From Quercus robur (taxonomy: Eukaryota; Streptophyta; Magnoliopsida; Fagales; Fagaceae), in NCBI RefSeq assembly GCF_932294415.1, contig NC_065535.1, positions 7,119,501 to 7,183,500 of the forward strand: 64,000 bases of DNA. The letters run 5' to 3'. Numbering within the stretch: the first letter of the stretch is position 1; the number at the start of each line of letters is the position of its first letter. Of this stretch, positions 32,049-45,156 are shown one piece after another. Below the pieces are notes generated by a model. That model did not search any database, was not told the origin of the DNA, and saw only the letters and a list, made by a program, of their open reading frames with translations. The position numbers and the translations under genes were made by a program.

Positions 32049-33533
32049 ATGGCTTTAAAGCCAGAGTGTTACAAAAGTAGTAAACCATCCTTTTTCAAGG
32101 TCCTTATTGGTGACTTCTCTGAGCAACTGGTAATGTACCTTGCTTCTTTTCTTAGATTGATAGAATGCTAACAAAGATTTCTAAAATTCAAATATCATTT
32201 CTTTCTCAACTATTATATATAAAAATAAAAGTAAGAATACTTTGATTCCCCTACATCTGCCTTCCAAAATAAATTTTCTTGAGTTTATATGTTCTGTTTA
32301 ATTGACTTGTGCTCAATTATATGTAGCGTATACCACCTGCTTTTGTCAAGAACTTTAATGGTAGGTTACTTTCCAAATGCTTGCTTAGAAACTCAACTGG
32401 AAAAGTTTACATAGTACGAGTGGAAAAGAGAGGGAACAATGGCTTGTTCTTTTGGAGTGGTTGGCATGACTTTGTGAAAGATAATTCTTTGGACATAGGG
32501 GATTTCCTTGTTTTCAAATACGATGGTAGTTCAACGTTCAAAGTCAAGATATATGGTAGAAATACATGCGAGAAGGATGTGAGGTTAGCCCAAGAGGGAA
32601 GAAGAATATCCAATTCCTTTTATGAAGAAAGGAAAACAAATTCAAGAAAACACCATCATTGAGGAACTCAAACCTGATTGTTACAAAGAGAGCTTTGGAC
32701 AAAAAGCAACCAACTCCAACAAAATAATTTGTGAGTTAAATTATTTCTTATTGTTTCTCTTTTGATTATTATGTTTTTACACTATCATATTAAAAATACT
32801 ATTGTTATTATATATTTTATTGTAAAAAATTTATATGAAATATGCTAATATTATTACAAATTTTATTATAAAAAGTAATCATAAATATGCTAATATGATT
32901 TTAAGATTATGTAATAAAATTCATAGTATTCTTAATTTGCATCTCTCATATCATATGTGTAATTATGTCTTATTCCTGGTGTTTAGCTGGATGTAGTAAG
33001 TCTGGCGAGGAATTTATTAACGATAATATAGAAGAACCAGGAATGAAGTCAATATGTTCATTCAAATCAGAAAACTCATACTTTATTGCAACTTGGACTT
33101 GGTATAGCCAATACTACATGGTGAGTTTAGTGTATAGTTCCTTAACACATTGCTTAGTAAGAATAAAATATTCTTGTCTTGATACAGCTATGTCTAACAG
33201 CTTAAAGTTTGTGTATATGCTTCAAATTTGCAGACGATTCCAAAGTTCGTAGCTATCGAGAAAGACCTAATTAGCAAGAAGAGGGCAATGCTTCTTGATC
33301 CAACTGGAAGCCCATGGCCCGTTAGACTTGATTTGGTGGCTGATGGGTTTTTGAACATGACAAATGGTTGGCCTGACTTTTGTAAAGGAAATAAGATTGG
33401 AGCAGGTGACACCTTCATTTTTGAGTTTGTCACGCAAACTGTGATGCAAGTTCATATATTTCGAGCAGGAGCTAAAAAGGAAGCACAATGCTTGGGAGTT
33501 GACAAAAAGATTGAATGTACTGCAATTGGTTAG
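32049..33533 (+). pseudogene. B3-domain (REM-like) gene with a likely one-base insertion
   Basis: Exons 32049-32129, 32327-32730, 32987-33120 and 33234-33533 all have GT/AG borders. Exon 1 gives MALKPECYKSSKPSFFKV. Exon 2 continues the first B3 domain (RIPPAFVKNF, NGLFFWSGWHDFVKDNSL, DFLVFKYDG). Exon 4 gives the second B3 (TIPKFVAIEKDL, NGWPDFCKGNKI, DTFIFEF) and ends at TAG 33531. Exon 2 as read runs into a stop at about 32660. Removing one base near the GGG at about 32596 would restore a frame that fits the phase of both later introns and the homologous part of the dead copy, giving about 305 residues. So this is either a recent pseudogene, an allele with a frameshift, or a sequencing error in an intact gene. 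Promoter and exon layout match the 0.9-kb pseudogene. Confidence 0.8.
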
Positions 33534-34279
33534 ATTATGCCTTTATGGGTTTTTTTTTTTTGGTTAAGTGTGTTTTATGGTTTAATAAAAGAAAGAATGA
33601 TAAATAAATATAACTTCCTATTATTATTCATTTTTTATCATCTTTTCTCAAAATATAGATAAAATTGATATTTTAAGTTCATTTATTTTCTTAAAGTGAA
33701 GTGTTGCCTTTACTCTCTTATAAGTAATGCTTTGAAAAGAATGAAATTGAATGAACAAAAAATTAATATTTCCCATAAATTACCTATTTGATACAAAACT
33801 TACTTCGTATTCCAATTCTCCATTTCTATCATCAACGATATAATGTCCATTCCTGCCTCTGAAGATGGTCAGGCTTGTCCATGAAACACAAATAGAAGTT
33901 CAATAGTTTAATGTTGTTAAGTCCATTTTGCTTGAAGGATGGATGGTCCACAAAGTTAAGGCATGGATGATGGAATGTAAAGCTTACTCAACTCAATTTT
34001 CATCCAAAATTTTGATAAGTTCTATCCAAGCAAATTTTACCGAGGTTACCCAGCAGAAAATCTATTTCGAAGATGTGTACTCGAGTGTCTACATCTACAG
34101 AGAAAATAGACCAACAATTTCTACAGACCAAATTAAAAATAATGAGAACCTCAGGCAAAACAGCTAAGCCACCTTAGGGGGAATGAGTAATCAAATCTAG
34201 GTGACGTTGAGAATTAAGCCGCCTTGAAGACCTTTCTTTGACAAACAGTCTGCCATATGAGGGGTAACAATAGGCTTCT
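33534..34279. other. Convergent intergenic region between a B3 gene and TMEM147
   Basis: Holds the 3' ends of two convergent genes. An open frame at 33928-34167 is not recognised and has no support beyond its length. No repeats stand out. Confidence 0.5.
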
Positions 34280-37200
34280 TTAGGCGGAGGGTTTCTGACA
34301 TGCAGCAAAGAGCTGACAACTAATAAAAGCCATCACAAGTGAGGTGAACAGTTCAAAGCCAACCACCTTTGGAAAATGCCAGCCCAAACCTCGCCTCAGA
34401 TAGCTGCAAAACAGGAGAGGGGGGGGAGGGGGGGGGGGGGGGGGGGGCAAGCATAAACAGAATGAATACACATAAGAGTGCATTTTGCTATAGGAGTTAC
34501 ACTACACATAATGAGTAATGAGTAGCTGGTAAGGAAGCTAGGATTATAAAAGTTTATGAAAGTGATTTAATCATGGTTAAGGTAAACCAAAATTCGATGT
34601 GTGATAATAATGGTTCAAATTCAATTGTTTTCCACGCAAAAGTACACCCAAACTTCTAAATGAGACATTGGTGAGGAATGTTGAGGAGCATACCTTGTGA
34701 TAGATGGCATGGTTGCCACAATCACTGCACATGCATATATTATGGGAATCAGTGTCTTGGGTTTGTTTTTCCGGAGCCAAATCAAAGATCCCAATGCAGC
34801 TAGGGATATACTCAACACCTGAATTCAAAAAGATTCAAAAAAACCGATAATGGCAGAAAAAGTAACCAACAAACACACAGAAACTTACTCAAAATGCAAA
34901 TAACAGTTTAAAATATAGAACAGACAAGTTTCTCTTCAACAAAAAGACCTAAAATCACTAATCAAAAACAAAAAAACAAAAAACAAAATGACCTACAATC
35001 TCCTGGAATCTGACCAATACAAAATCATTACATGAATACTTTGGACTTTCAGACTGGATGCATTTGCCCAAAAGCACTAACCTAGAAGTCTGGAACTACG
35101 GATATTGTCAGAAGCTATATAGAACAGCCAAGTTTCTACATCAACAAAATGACCTATAATCTCCTGGAATCTGGCCAATATTTTTTGATAAATAACAATC
35201 TTATTGTTGAAAGAAATGGCCCAAGTACACAGGGAGTACGTGGGAACAATAAAATCATGCTCTCAGAGTACAAAGATCAAGTATATTCAGAAACACAGAG
35301 AAAGAGCCTAGGTGTAACATCCAATCAAACAAAGTTTTGAAGAGAAAAAAATTTAAGCTCAGGAATCATCCATTTATGGTCCTCAAAACTTTGAGCATTG
35401 CATTCTGCCAAATACACAATATAATGCACGAAACCCCTAAATCTTTGGACTGTCAAACTGGATATCCGTCCAAAACCCCTAAGCTAGAAGTCTAGAACTA
35501 AACTAAGGATACAGTCTGAAGCTGCCACAGAAAATGGAAAATAGATGAGAAACAAGAAGAAATATATATACCAGATTCGCATTTGCTTCAATGCCTTGCA
35601 AAATGTAATCCCATGTAAATTCTAGTCCTCTAGCGCCAACCCAGAGAGGTGCCAATCTATGCAGAACAGAGTCAGCAAAAGCCCACCCTATCAACAGGAG
35701 AAAAGGTGTCATAGCCCTAATAAGTTGACAAATATGCAGTCACAAAAAATAATATTCAAAGACGACAAATGCTTGAAAATTGATTTAGAATTCAAAGAAA
35801 AAGCAACTGATTTTTAAAATAGATATTTTAATCTTTTACTCACCAAGTCCAACTGCTTGAAATTTATGATTCTGAGCAATGTTCCTGTGAGTCAACTGAG
35901 TCAAGGCAAAGTATAGCCCAGCAACATCTACAAAACCAATCAGAGCTTTCAGCAGTTCCTGAAAATGAAAGGCATTATTTATTTAAGGTTAACAACTCAA
36001 ACTCATAGTCAATACAAAAGAAAATTAATGTTTCAAAGCAAAAATAACTACACTATACTGGAGCTTTATTTATTCACAATTGCCCAAAGTCCAAAGAGCA
36101 ATCAAGAATTGTATATTCAAGCATTTGACAGAAGGCCTCCAAAGCCACCGCTTAAAATCACCTGGTTTTTGTTATGATATTATTATTATTATTATTATTA
36201 CTTTTTTTATTGGTAAGTTACATTTTGAACCTACGACCTCACCCTCCACCTAACACTTGTAAAGGGAAAAGGTGCCAGTTAAGCTAGAGCTCATTGGCCA
36301 CTTGGTTTTTGTTATTAGCAGAAATAGTTCTCCCAGATGTGATGCACATGAACCCTGAAAAATGAAAATTCCTAATGAGCATTTGAATATATTACCATGT
36401 TCCATATCCATTTTTCGGCAAAATGCAAAAAGACCCCCTGGGTTGATCAATTGCAAACAGACCCCTTGTAGTTTTAATTATGGTGTTATTGATCTGTGAG
36501 ATATCAAAAATGATATAATTAAACCCTTCGTCCCACTTCAATTTGCTGTGAATGATGGAAAATGATTACGTGCCTTGGACCAAATCACTTTCTTAATTTA
36601 AAAAGAAGAAGAAGCGGTTAAACCACTTTCTTTAGTTTGAAATTTTCTTTGAGATGAATCTGAAAGAAAAGTTTAGACCTAAGGAGGAATAAACCTAATA
36701 TCTTCCACTCATTCTTCTCCAAATACAAAACCCCCACACACATCCCCAAATCCAAACACCATAACCACTCTACAAAAACACAAGCTCCATAAAAAAAAAA
36801 AACCTATACTACCAACAACCTCATCTCTACCGAAGTCCCAAATTCCAAACCAACCCAAATTAATATACCTACATCTATATATATATATATATATATATAT
36901 AAATCTTAAGACACCAAACCACCACACCCAAATGCCAGTCACAACTAGATCCCGATACCACAAAACAACAGCCTAATCTAGTAAACCAATATCAAAACTG
37001 GTTGAAACTGAGAAAGCCAATGTGAACCGGCAGCAGTGGCGGAGGTGGAGCACATAGGCAGTGGCAGGGGAGGCAGTTACATAGAATCTGAAGCATTTAA
37101 GGATGGCAACAGATCTGGGGTTTCCTGAGCAGATCCTTTTGCCATATTTTTCTTTGGTAGCTTAGGGCTTTCTTTTGGGGGAACTGTATGTGGAGACAGA

Positions 37201-38424
37201 GACTTGTGAAGGGTGAGTGGGACAAAGTTGTGGAGTATAACCATTAACTGTTTTCATTGTTTCATCCAGATCCTTAAACACCGTTGATAAGTATATCTAT
37301 CAGAAATCTGGTATCCTCTAAAGTTCGAGGTTTAAGATGTTTGGTTTGGCTAACTTAGAGACTAGTTAACTTAAATTTGAGTAATTCCAGCACCTCTCTC
37401 TCTCTCTCTCTCTCTCTCCATCCAATATACACCAACAACTAATATAGATATGAGATTATTCAATCCATCCACGTGCAAAAATTGCAGAGAAAACCAACAG
37501 ATTCAGAGATTAGTGGGAGACATAAGTTCAGATGGATTTTAACATTCAAATTTATATGATAATTCAAAAAGTTCATTATATGTAGATCTCTTTCTCTCTC
37601 AACCCCCCGTGCCCTCCCCAAACACACACAGACAGAGAGAGTTATATCCTTTTTATCTATTCACCCTTCACTTTTACAACTTATCTACATTCCATAGCAA
37701 AATTAGAATATCCTTGATTCAACAGAAGATTGCCCTATTGGAATCCACTACAAGTGAAATTCATAAGCCTTGGATTCAATAAATAAAACTATTCTGTACC
37801 TGGTATGGATCAAAGCTATCATTCTCGGATACCTTTAGGAAGGTTGCCAAACAAACAAGCTGCACACCAAAAAAATAAAAAATAAAAAATTTGTGGTTGA
37901 AAGCATTAGCACAACATATAGCTCATCATGGAAAAACCAAACATAAGCTAGAAGTTGCATCTATAACAACGATGTCGAACCTTTACTAAAGCTGTTCCGA
38001 GATAGACAAGAGCTGCCTTAATAGAGGTACCGAGCGTATCATACTCGGATCTGCACACGCATATTTATTATCAGTGCAAAACAAATTTACACATTGACAA
38101 AACAGATAACTATTTCTTTAAAAAACAATGAGTCAATTCAAGTTGAAGGAACAATCAAAAGGCTAACATTAGTAGAATTAACTTGAAGAAAAAGTTAGGG
38201 TTGCATAGTCAGATCGGGATTGTAATTAGTTAGGGTTTCCATTATAACATAGAATTGAGCTCCGGAAATGTAACAGATCGGGAAAATTAATAATAATATG
38301 AATAGAAGAAGACAGATGTAAATTCTAAAAAGTGAACGGAAACTGACAAGGGAGTGGCGGAGTAGTAAACGGCGTGGGGGCCGAATGTGAGGATTGCGCA
38401 GTTGAAGAAGTGAAACACCGTCAT
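34280..38424 (-). CDS. TMEM147: TMEM147 homologue, ER membrane protein
   Basis: Seven exons on the minus strand: 38424-38348, 38050-37981, 37859-37800, 35958-35844, 35687-35572, 34818-34694 and 34403-34280. All borders are GT/AG and phases agree, giving 228 residues against about 224 in the animal protein. It begins MTVFHFFNCAILTFGPHAVY. It contains DSFDPYQELLKALIGFVD, GWAFADSVLHRLAPLWVGAR and LIPIIYACAVIVATMP, and ends in a hydrophobic LVMAFISCQLFAA stretch. Several hydrophobic segments fit a multi-pass protein. TMEM147 in animals is part of a complex at the Sec61 translocon that helps make multi-pass membrane proteins; the plant role is inferred. Introns carry a SINE, a local duplication and a G-run. 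No defects seen. CT/GA-rich sequence lies upstream at 38425-38455. Confidence 0.93.
34417..34447 (+). repeat. G-run beside the last exon of TMEM147
   Basis: On the plus strand GGAGAGGGGGGGAGG is followed by about 18 G's; on the gene's sense strand this is a C-run just upstream of the acceptor of exon 7. It may serve as part of a long pyrimidine tract for that splice site. The run length is uncertain. Confidence 0.7.
34918..35525. repeat. Tandem duplication of about 205 bp with an insert in the second copy
   Basis: Copy 1 about 34918-35121, copy 2 about 35122-35525. Matching phrases are ACAAGTTTCT / CCAAGTTTCT, AATCTCCTGGAATCTG, and CTAGAAGTCT (35089 and 35485). Copy 2 is interrupted at about 35163-35425 by sequence including GGCCCAAGTACACAGGGAG, which resembles the 3' end of plant LINEs in antisense. 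All of this lies in intron 5 of TMEM147. Confidence 0.55.
36176..36300 (-). mobile_element. tRNA-derived SINE in intron 3 of TMEM147
   Basis: Flanked by 15-bp repeats, CCTGGTTTTTGTTAT (36161-36175) and CTTGGTTTTTGTTAT (36301-36315), with one C/T difference. On the minus strand it has a box A-like TAGCTTAACTGG and a box B-like GGTTCAAAAT about 40 bases apart, and ends in an A-rich tail with (TAA)n. All are SINE hallmarks. Confidence 0.85.
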
Positions 38425-41400
38425 TCTCTTCTCTTCTCTTCCCTTCTCTTCTCTGTCTGAAATTATTACTATTAATAGTGAGATTTAACAAACGACTAAT
38501 TTGTTTAACTTTAATTTCTAATCTAATTAAGAAAAAACATATGCAAAATGATATATTACTCTTTTGATAATAACAAAATACTCCACTAAATCAAAAGTAG
38601 TAAACTAGTACATTATAAAATCAAAATCTTAATTCCATTTAATAATAATAATAATAATAATAATAAGTTATTATTATTTAAAATTAAAAAAAAAAGATCT
38701 CTTGAAAATTAAACCTCAACTTTTTATTTTTAATAAGTTATTTTAAGGGAAAAAAATTGTTTAATTGACATTTATTATACTAAAATAGCATTGTTTTATG
38801 CGGAGGAGTGATTTTTTTTTTTTTTTTTTGTCAAGAGTTTTGTAATTTAATTGATACATTCTGATATTTCTAAAGGAGACGATCTTATTCGCCAACTTTT
38901 CAATTATAAAAAAAGTAACTTCTTTCTCTCTCCATAATTAGAGAAAGTATAGCAACATGAAGTATTGTTTTGCTATGAGTTTTATTTTTTTAATTCCCTT
39001 CTATATATTAAAGAGAGTACAACAAAATGATGTAGTTTTCCCAAATACAAAAGAAACAGATGAAAACATGGGTAAAAAGAGAAAAGTTATGAACATTAAT
39101 GATTTGTTTGGGATCTGTTTATTTTACTGAAAATGAATTTTTTTTGCTAAAAGTACTTTAAATAAAGGTAAAAATTAGTTGAAATAGTATAGTAAGACTT
39201 ATAAATAGTACTAAAAAGTGCAGTGAGACTCATGAATAGTAGCAAAAATAAGCTGAATAATAAAATAAATGGACAAAATTAAGCCATGCCAAACACACAC
39301 TAAAAAAAAATAAAAAAGTGAATTAAAGTAGTGCGTATTAAAATTTGATTAGATATAGTATTTAGTGTTTTAATATGACTTTTTAGAATTCTTGAGAGTT
39401 TGACTATTTTTTCATGGGTGTGTAACTTTGTATTTCCTAATGCATACCCCTCTAAATCCTTTCAGAATAGTCCCAATATTCTTGTTAGAAAATTTGAACC
39501 CAAAAACTCATGGGTCTTATGAGTCATTGAGAATCACTAGACCCAATGGCTATGGGCTACCAAAAACAAGCCTGTAGTGTGTTAGTGAGGTCATCCTGTA
39601 TTAAAAAAAAAAGGCCTAGTTGTTGATTATTGACAAAATTTACTACTGTGCAAAACAGAGGGATGGTGGACTTGGAGTCCACACGATCTGGTTTGATGAT
39701 TTTGAATTAGGCCCACTAAAAATCAGTTGCGGTCAGTCTAGGCCCAGCGTAAACAAAGATATGGCCTCTAGTTTAGATTTGGGCCTCAGCCAAACAATTG
39801 AAAGAGTGAATTTGTACATGATGAGTGGTGACCGGGTTAAAATAATTGGTGTTGAGAGAGACCAATTGAAAAGCTTGGGTTGGACCCAAAAAAAGGAACC
39901 CAATCATAGAAATACTAGGACTTCTCTTTGATCATGGCCCTGGTATAGAAGTCCAAACTTGACCAGTCAAAAATACACACACACACAAACATTATACATT
40001 GCTATCCATCAAACACTTAGATCGAATTCCGTCCATACAAGTTGGCAGATTTATGAATGAGTTATTTTAGGATCATAAGATTTATAAAATTTATCACACC
40101 ATTTTCCATACTTATTCTACATGGCAGACTAACCCACCACTTATTATCTGTCACATCAAAATTGTAATACAAAAGTTTGTGATTGATCCTAGATTTTCTC
40201 TTTATGAATAGAGAAAGATTATCCGTACCACATAGCTCTTATCTTTAAACAAAAGCAAGAAAAAAGCTCTTATCTTTGAACAAAAGCAAGAAAAAAAAAA
40301 TGGAGGATGTGTGTTTTAAATGTGAATGTATTTCATATATCAGCAGTATCCTCCTTTTTCACATGTGAAGTGCATATATTCAAAATGTATGAGATGATTA
40401 ATAGAATCTAAGCTAGGGACTTTCTTTTTATGCCATATGCAATAGCTTAACCATCTGTGCAGCAATGATATGACCAATTTCGCACTCAAAATCACCAGCA
40501 ATTATACTCCTGTACCATCTTATGTGCCCCAAGTTCTCCATCTTTGTTTAAATCATTGCTTTCATTGACCAGTGATCTATTATCCCTGGGCTCACATGAT
40601 CTCTATTTATTCTATTTTGGCTGGAGTGCTGTTGTGCCTGTGACCCTGTGACACTCCTTCCAGGCTACATTTGGATGAATTCTACTTGATCTGACTTTTT
40701 TTTTTATTTCATTTTTTTTATATGGGTGGAGTACTTAAGAATCTGATATAGTCATGTGTCTTCCATTTCCCATTTTGAGAGATTTTACTATTCTAGTTGT
40801 ATTTTTCTAATTATTAATCTCCCCCCAGTTGAAATGACAGGTAAAAAAAAAATACATTCCATGCATTGACCATATCATAGAGAATCCAAATGGGTGTGAT
40901 ATTTCAACAAGTACAACAACAAGATAACCATATTTTTAGCTTGTTTCACTTCTTCAAAAACATTATTCTACTTTGTTTAATTCTTAATTCTAGGATAGTG
41001 TTCTTGCAAAGTCACATCCAACGGCAAACAGAAACGACGTCTATTTTTTTTGCCTATTTTCAACTCTTTATGTCATTTTCATTATTGTTGGCACACAATT
41101 AGAACGTTAACAACAATTTTTGTTCTTTTCAAATGTATTTGTTTCAAGAATAATATTTATTTGCAAATGTTAGAACTAGAACAGTGCTACTAGAAGTGTT
41201 TGAATAATTTAAACATGATGCTTAATTGTCTAGTTATCAGTGAATTTATATAGTACCAAGTTCAAATTTCAAACCCACAGACATCCTGGGGAATTATTTT
41301 GTTTGATGTTGACAATTTTAAGGTTTAGTTTTTTTTTTTTTTTTTTCTCTTATATATTATTGATGAGGAGCAAGACAATTGACAACATATGAAAGTGGCT

Positions 41401-44400
41401 TTCTTTATTTATGGCACTGTTAGAATGATTCAAATGGAGGAAATGAAAAACATTGGCAATGCACCAAATAAATTTTTTAAACAAATAAAAACTGTACCTC
41501 GTGTGGTCCATGCAACAACAGTGGGAAAATGATAGAGAGACAGTTTCACGAGTATTTTTAAAGGCACTTTCTCCAGGCAATAGAAAAGGATAGGAAAAAT
41601 AAAAAATAAAAAATTTGTAATGAAAAAGAAAAGTAGGAGGGGACGTGAGTACGAAAGCGATGGGTATGGGGTTCTATAATTACCATAAGCAACAAATTTT
41701 TCGAACGAAAAGCTATCTACAACACTCTGTAATTGGTGTACCTAATAAAGTATTGGACTACCAGAATATCATTGACATATGCCAGGTTTGGAGCTTAGGG
41801 AAATGGTAAGAAAATTGAAGGAAAACGAAAGGGTTGGAGTGAAAAAGAAAGAAAATGAAATGCTTCATTGAGAACCTTTTTTTATTTCCTCTAAAGAACT
41901 TGTTGAGTACTTTTGAAGATAAACTGATAAACATGACAATTAACAATAAGTAAATCTAACAAAACCAGTTTTTCATTATTGTTAACTTCATGACATATAT
42001 AAAAATGATATTCTAAGTACAAATTCTCACAAGAATAATAAATTATAATTTGAACCGTAAATGTTTTAAGATGATCCGCAAATACAGATCAATTAAGTTA
42101 TAAGACTTTTAACATAAATAACAATTTGATTCGATAAAGTATATAGAGATGCCACAGCTAAAAAATATAGTGGTAAAACCCTCACCACCTCCATGGTGAT
42201 AAAGTTTTCACCTTTCTTTCTCATGTTCAATGCATCGATGATAATTGTTAACTGAGTCAGGTGGGCAGCTCTGGAGACCAAAAATGAACGGGCCAGATTT
42301 CAGTGGCCATTCTGAAAAACCCAACAAAAACTGGTTTCTGGCTACACCCACATGATGATCTGCCTTTCTGTGGGTCCCTTGACAAAGAAATAGTCCAACC
42401 TTGTTATACAGCAACAAAGAAAAAAAAGAAAGAAGAAGAGGACCTCAAACTCAGCATTTTATGCAATTCCCAGGCCTAAACATATAAACCATTTTGTTCT
42501 TTGTCCTATTGGAAAACGTTTTCTCAGACCTGGTTTAGAATATTAGGCCTTGTCCACCCTCTCTGTCTGTTCATTCTCATGAATATGATCTCATCCCCCA
42601 GTCCAAAAATTATTCCTAGAGCTCTTTACTTTCAGTGATCTTAAGAGATAAGAATCATTCTGTACCATATTCTTTAAATTCCAAAGAAAATAAAAATACC
42701 CAAAAGAAAATATAAAAGAAAAGGTTTGAAAAACATGAATGTTATGGTAGAGAGAAAAAGAGATAGGACTACTTTGGTTGATATGTTACAAATTCATCCA
42801 TCAGCTTCATGGCACCTAAATTCCATTGTGACTATGATTGAAACCGAAATACGAACGACAAAGGGCTTGAAATTCTTGAAAAGTTTTACCAACTCGTGCT
42901 TTATTACTCGCATGAAAGGATAGTGATATATACATTTCAAGTCTCCATTAATGTAGAAAGAATTATGTGCCAATCTTGTGGGCCTTCTGTGAAATTTAAT
43001 TGGACTTTTTGACAAGCCTTGGTCAATGGCAATTGGTAATCTTCTGGCTCACTTTTTTACCCCTAGGAGAAAGAGCGGCAGATGGGGACACCTTAGTGGC
43101 TTGGTCAAATTTTGATTTAAGGGGATAAAATTTGTAGGTAACATACACGTGTTCATATACTTAGACTTATGTAGAGACACATTATGCACACCCACAATGC
43201 ATACACATTAATGATAAAAATACTGAGATCAATTGGACAATAAAATTATACTATGTCAATACCATATAGAGCTTCAATATTAGAAAACTCAAAAATAGAT
43301 AATATATTCATTATATATAAACAAGTTGCTCAATAATATTTTCATATAGATATGGTTTACTTTCAAACTAGTTAATTTGGAGTAAAATTCTTTAATCCAT
43401 TACATGTTGATTCAAGTGATCATCCACGTATATTTTTAGTAACCTTACATATTGAATGAGTCATATGATTTAATATGCAAGGATGATTCTATGAATCACC
43501 ATGTATTCGTCAGAAAAGATTTTTCCAAATCAATTTAGAGGAAAACTTTATCAATTTTTCATTGAAATTAATAATTTACTTATAGTTATCATATAATAAT
43601 TTTCAAAAATTAGATAAAACTCAAGTATAAGTTATCTCATTTTCTTAAACTCATAAAATGATTAACATGCATGTGTCTATACACACATAAAAATCAAATT
43701 ATATTGGTGTGAATATTATATAGTGTTTTAATCTTAAAACCCATAAATAGATAGCATATTTATTATTTTGTATTTATCTGTTAGATTTTTATAATTGAAT
43801 AAGTTATATTGCAATTTTTCATTCTTATAATTTCACCTTTAATTATTATGTAATGATTTTTTAGAAATTAGATAAAGCCAAGTTCAACTTATTTTGTTTT
43901 TGTTAAACTCATAAAATGATTTAATTAACAATTTTAAGCCATATAGCACGTATTTGTGTATCGAAAAATTTAGGTTTTTACTTTTTAGCTTAAAAATAAT
44001 ATCAAATTAATGGTGTTTACTTTATAATTATCTCTAAATTTTATTATTTATATGCTCATTTTGTGAAATTAATAATTTATTACATAAAGAAATCAAGGTT
44101 TAACACTTTTAAAAGTTATAAGTTTATTTTCTCTCATTTAAAACGTTTCTTCTTATTTTAATTTTTTTAATTTCTTGTTTTTCTTTTATAACTTTGGAAC
44201 ATTAAAAAACATTGATAAAATAAGAATATTTTTATTTTTATATTTCTTAATATATATATATATATATATATATAAACAAGAAAATAAATAAATGTATATA
44301 TAAAAAGAAACTATTTCAAAATGAAAATAGGGGTGGGATATTTTTGGTCGGGCTAGGGGGGAGGCAGTTGGCCCGACATTGGCTGATCTTATTTGGAATT

Positions 44401-45122
44401 GCTATAGTAATTCCCTTGCACGTTGAAAATCAAATTATAAGCATCTTAGCAGCACTCCCTCAAGTTGATTGAGCTTGAGCCAATAATTTGACCTTAGCCC
44501 CACCTTAGAGCTAATGATTTCAATAATTGAAGGTGTGAGGATTTGAACTATAAACATCTTTATTAGAAAACCATGCGATACCGGTTAAGTTATAAGACTT
44601 TTAGCAAAGTCTAATAGTTTCATGCGGTGAAGAGGTTAATGAGTCTAATTAGCATCTTGGTGACAATCTATAACTATTTTAAAAGTTATGGCAATGTGCT
44701 GTCAAGATGTCAGCTTGTTTTCTAACTCACAATCCTTAATATAAATGTAGTCATATACTTATTATGAATTTTTACAAAAGTGAATGAAAATCCATAGGAT
44801 AAAAATCAAAATACTACTATAAGTTAAAACAAAATAAAGGTATGTCTTGGCTAGAGTGACATTATTTTGGATGTTCTATGCCTATATTAGCAATCTTACA
44901 TTATAAAAATGAAAATGAAACATTTTAGGAAAATTAAAGTAATTGAATAATTAATTAAATTAAATATTAAGTAATTCATGAAACTTTTCATTTTTAATAA
45001 ATTATTTATTTTTTTCCTATAAATTGTAATAATATATAAGATATTAGTAACTATATATAATGATAATAATATTAACGGTTTTAATAAAAATTAAAACATT
45101 AATTCTTCTTCCAACAAATAAG

Positions 45123-45156
45123 AAGGATACATAAAATTCAAGTTTTATGTATCCTT
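45123..45156. repeat. Perfect 14-bp inverted repeat with 6-bp loop
   Basis: AAGGATACATAAAA, a TTCAAG loop, then the exact complement. The left arm with its context AATAAGAAGGATACATAAAA recurs at about 45478-45497, so the two sites may mark the ends or copies of a worn element. Confidence 0.6.
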
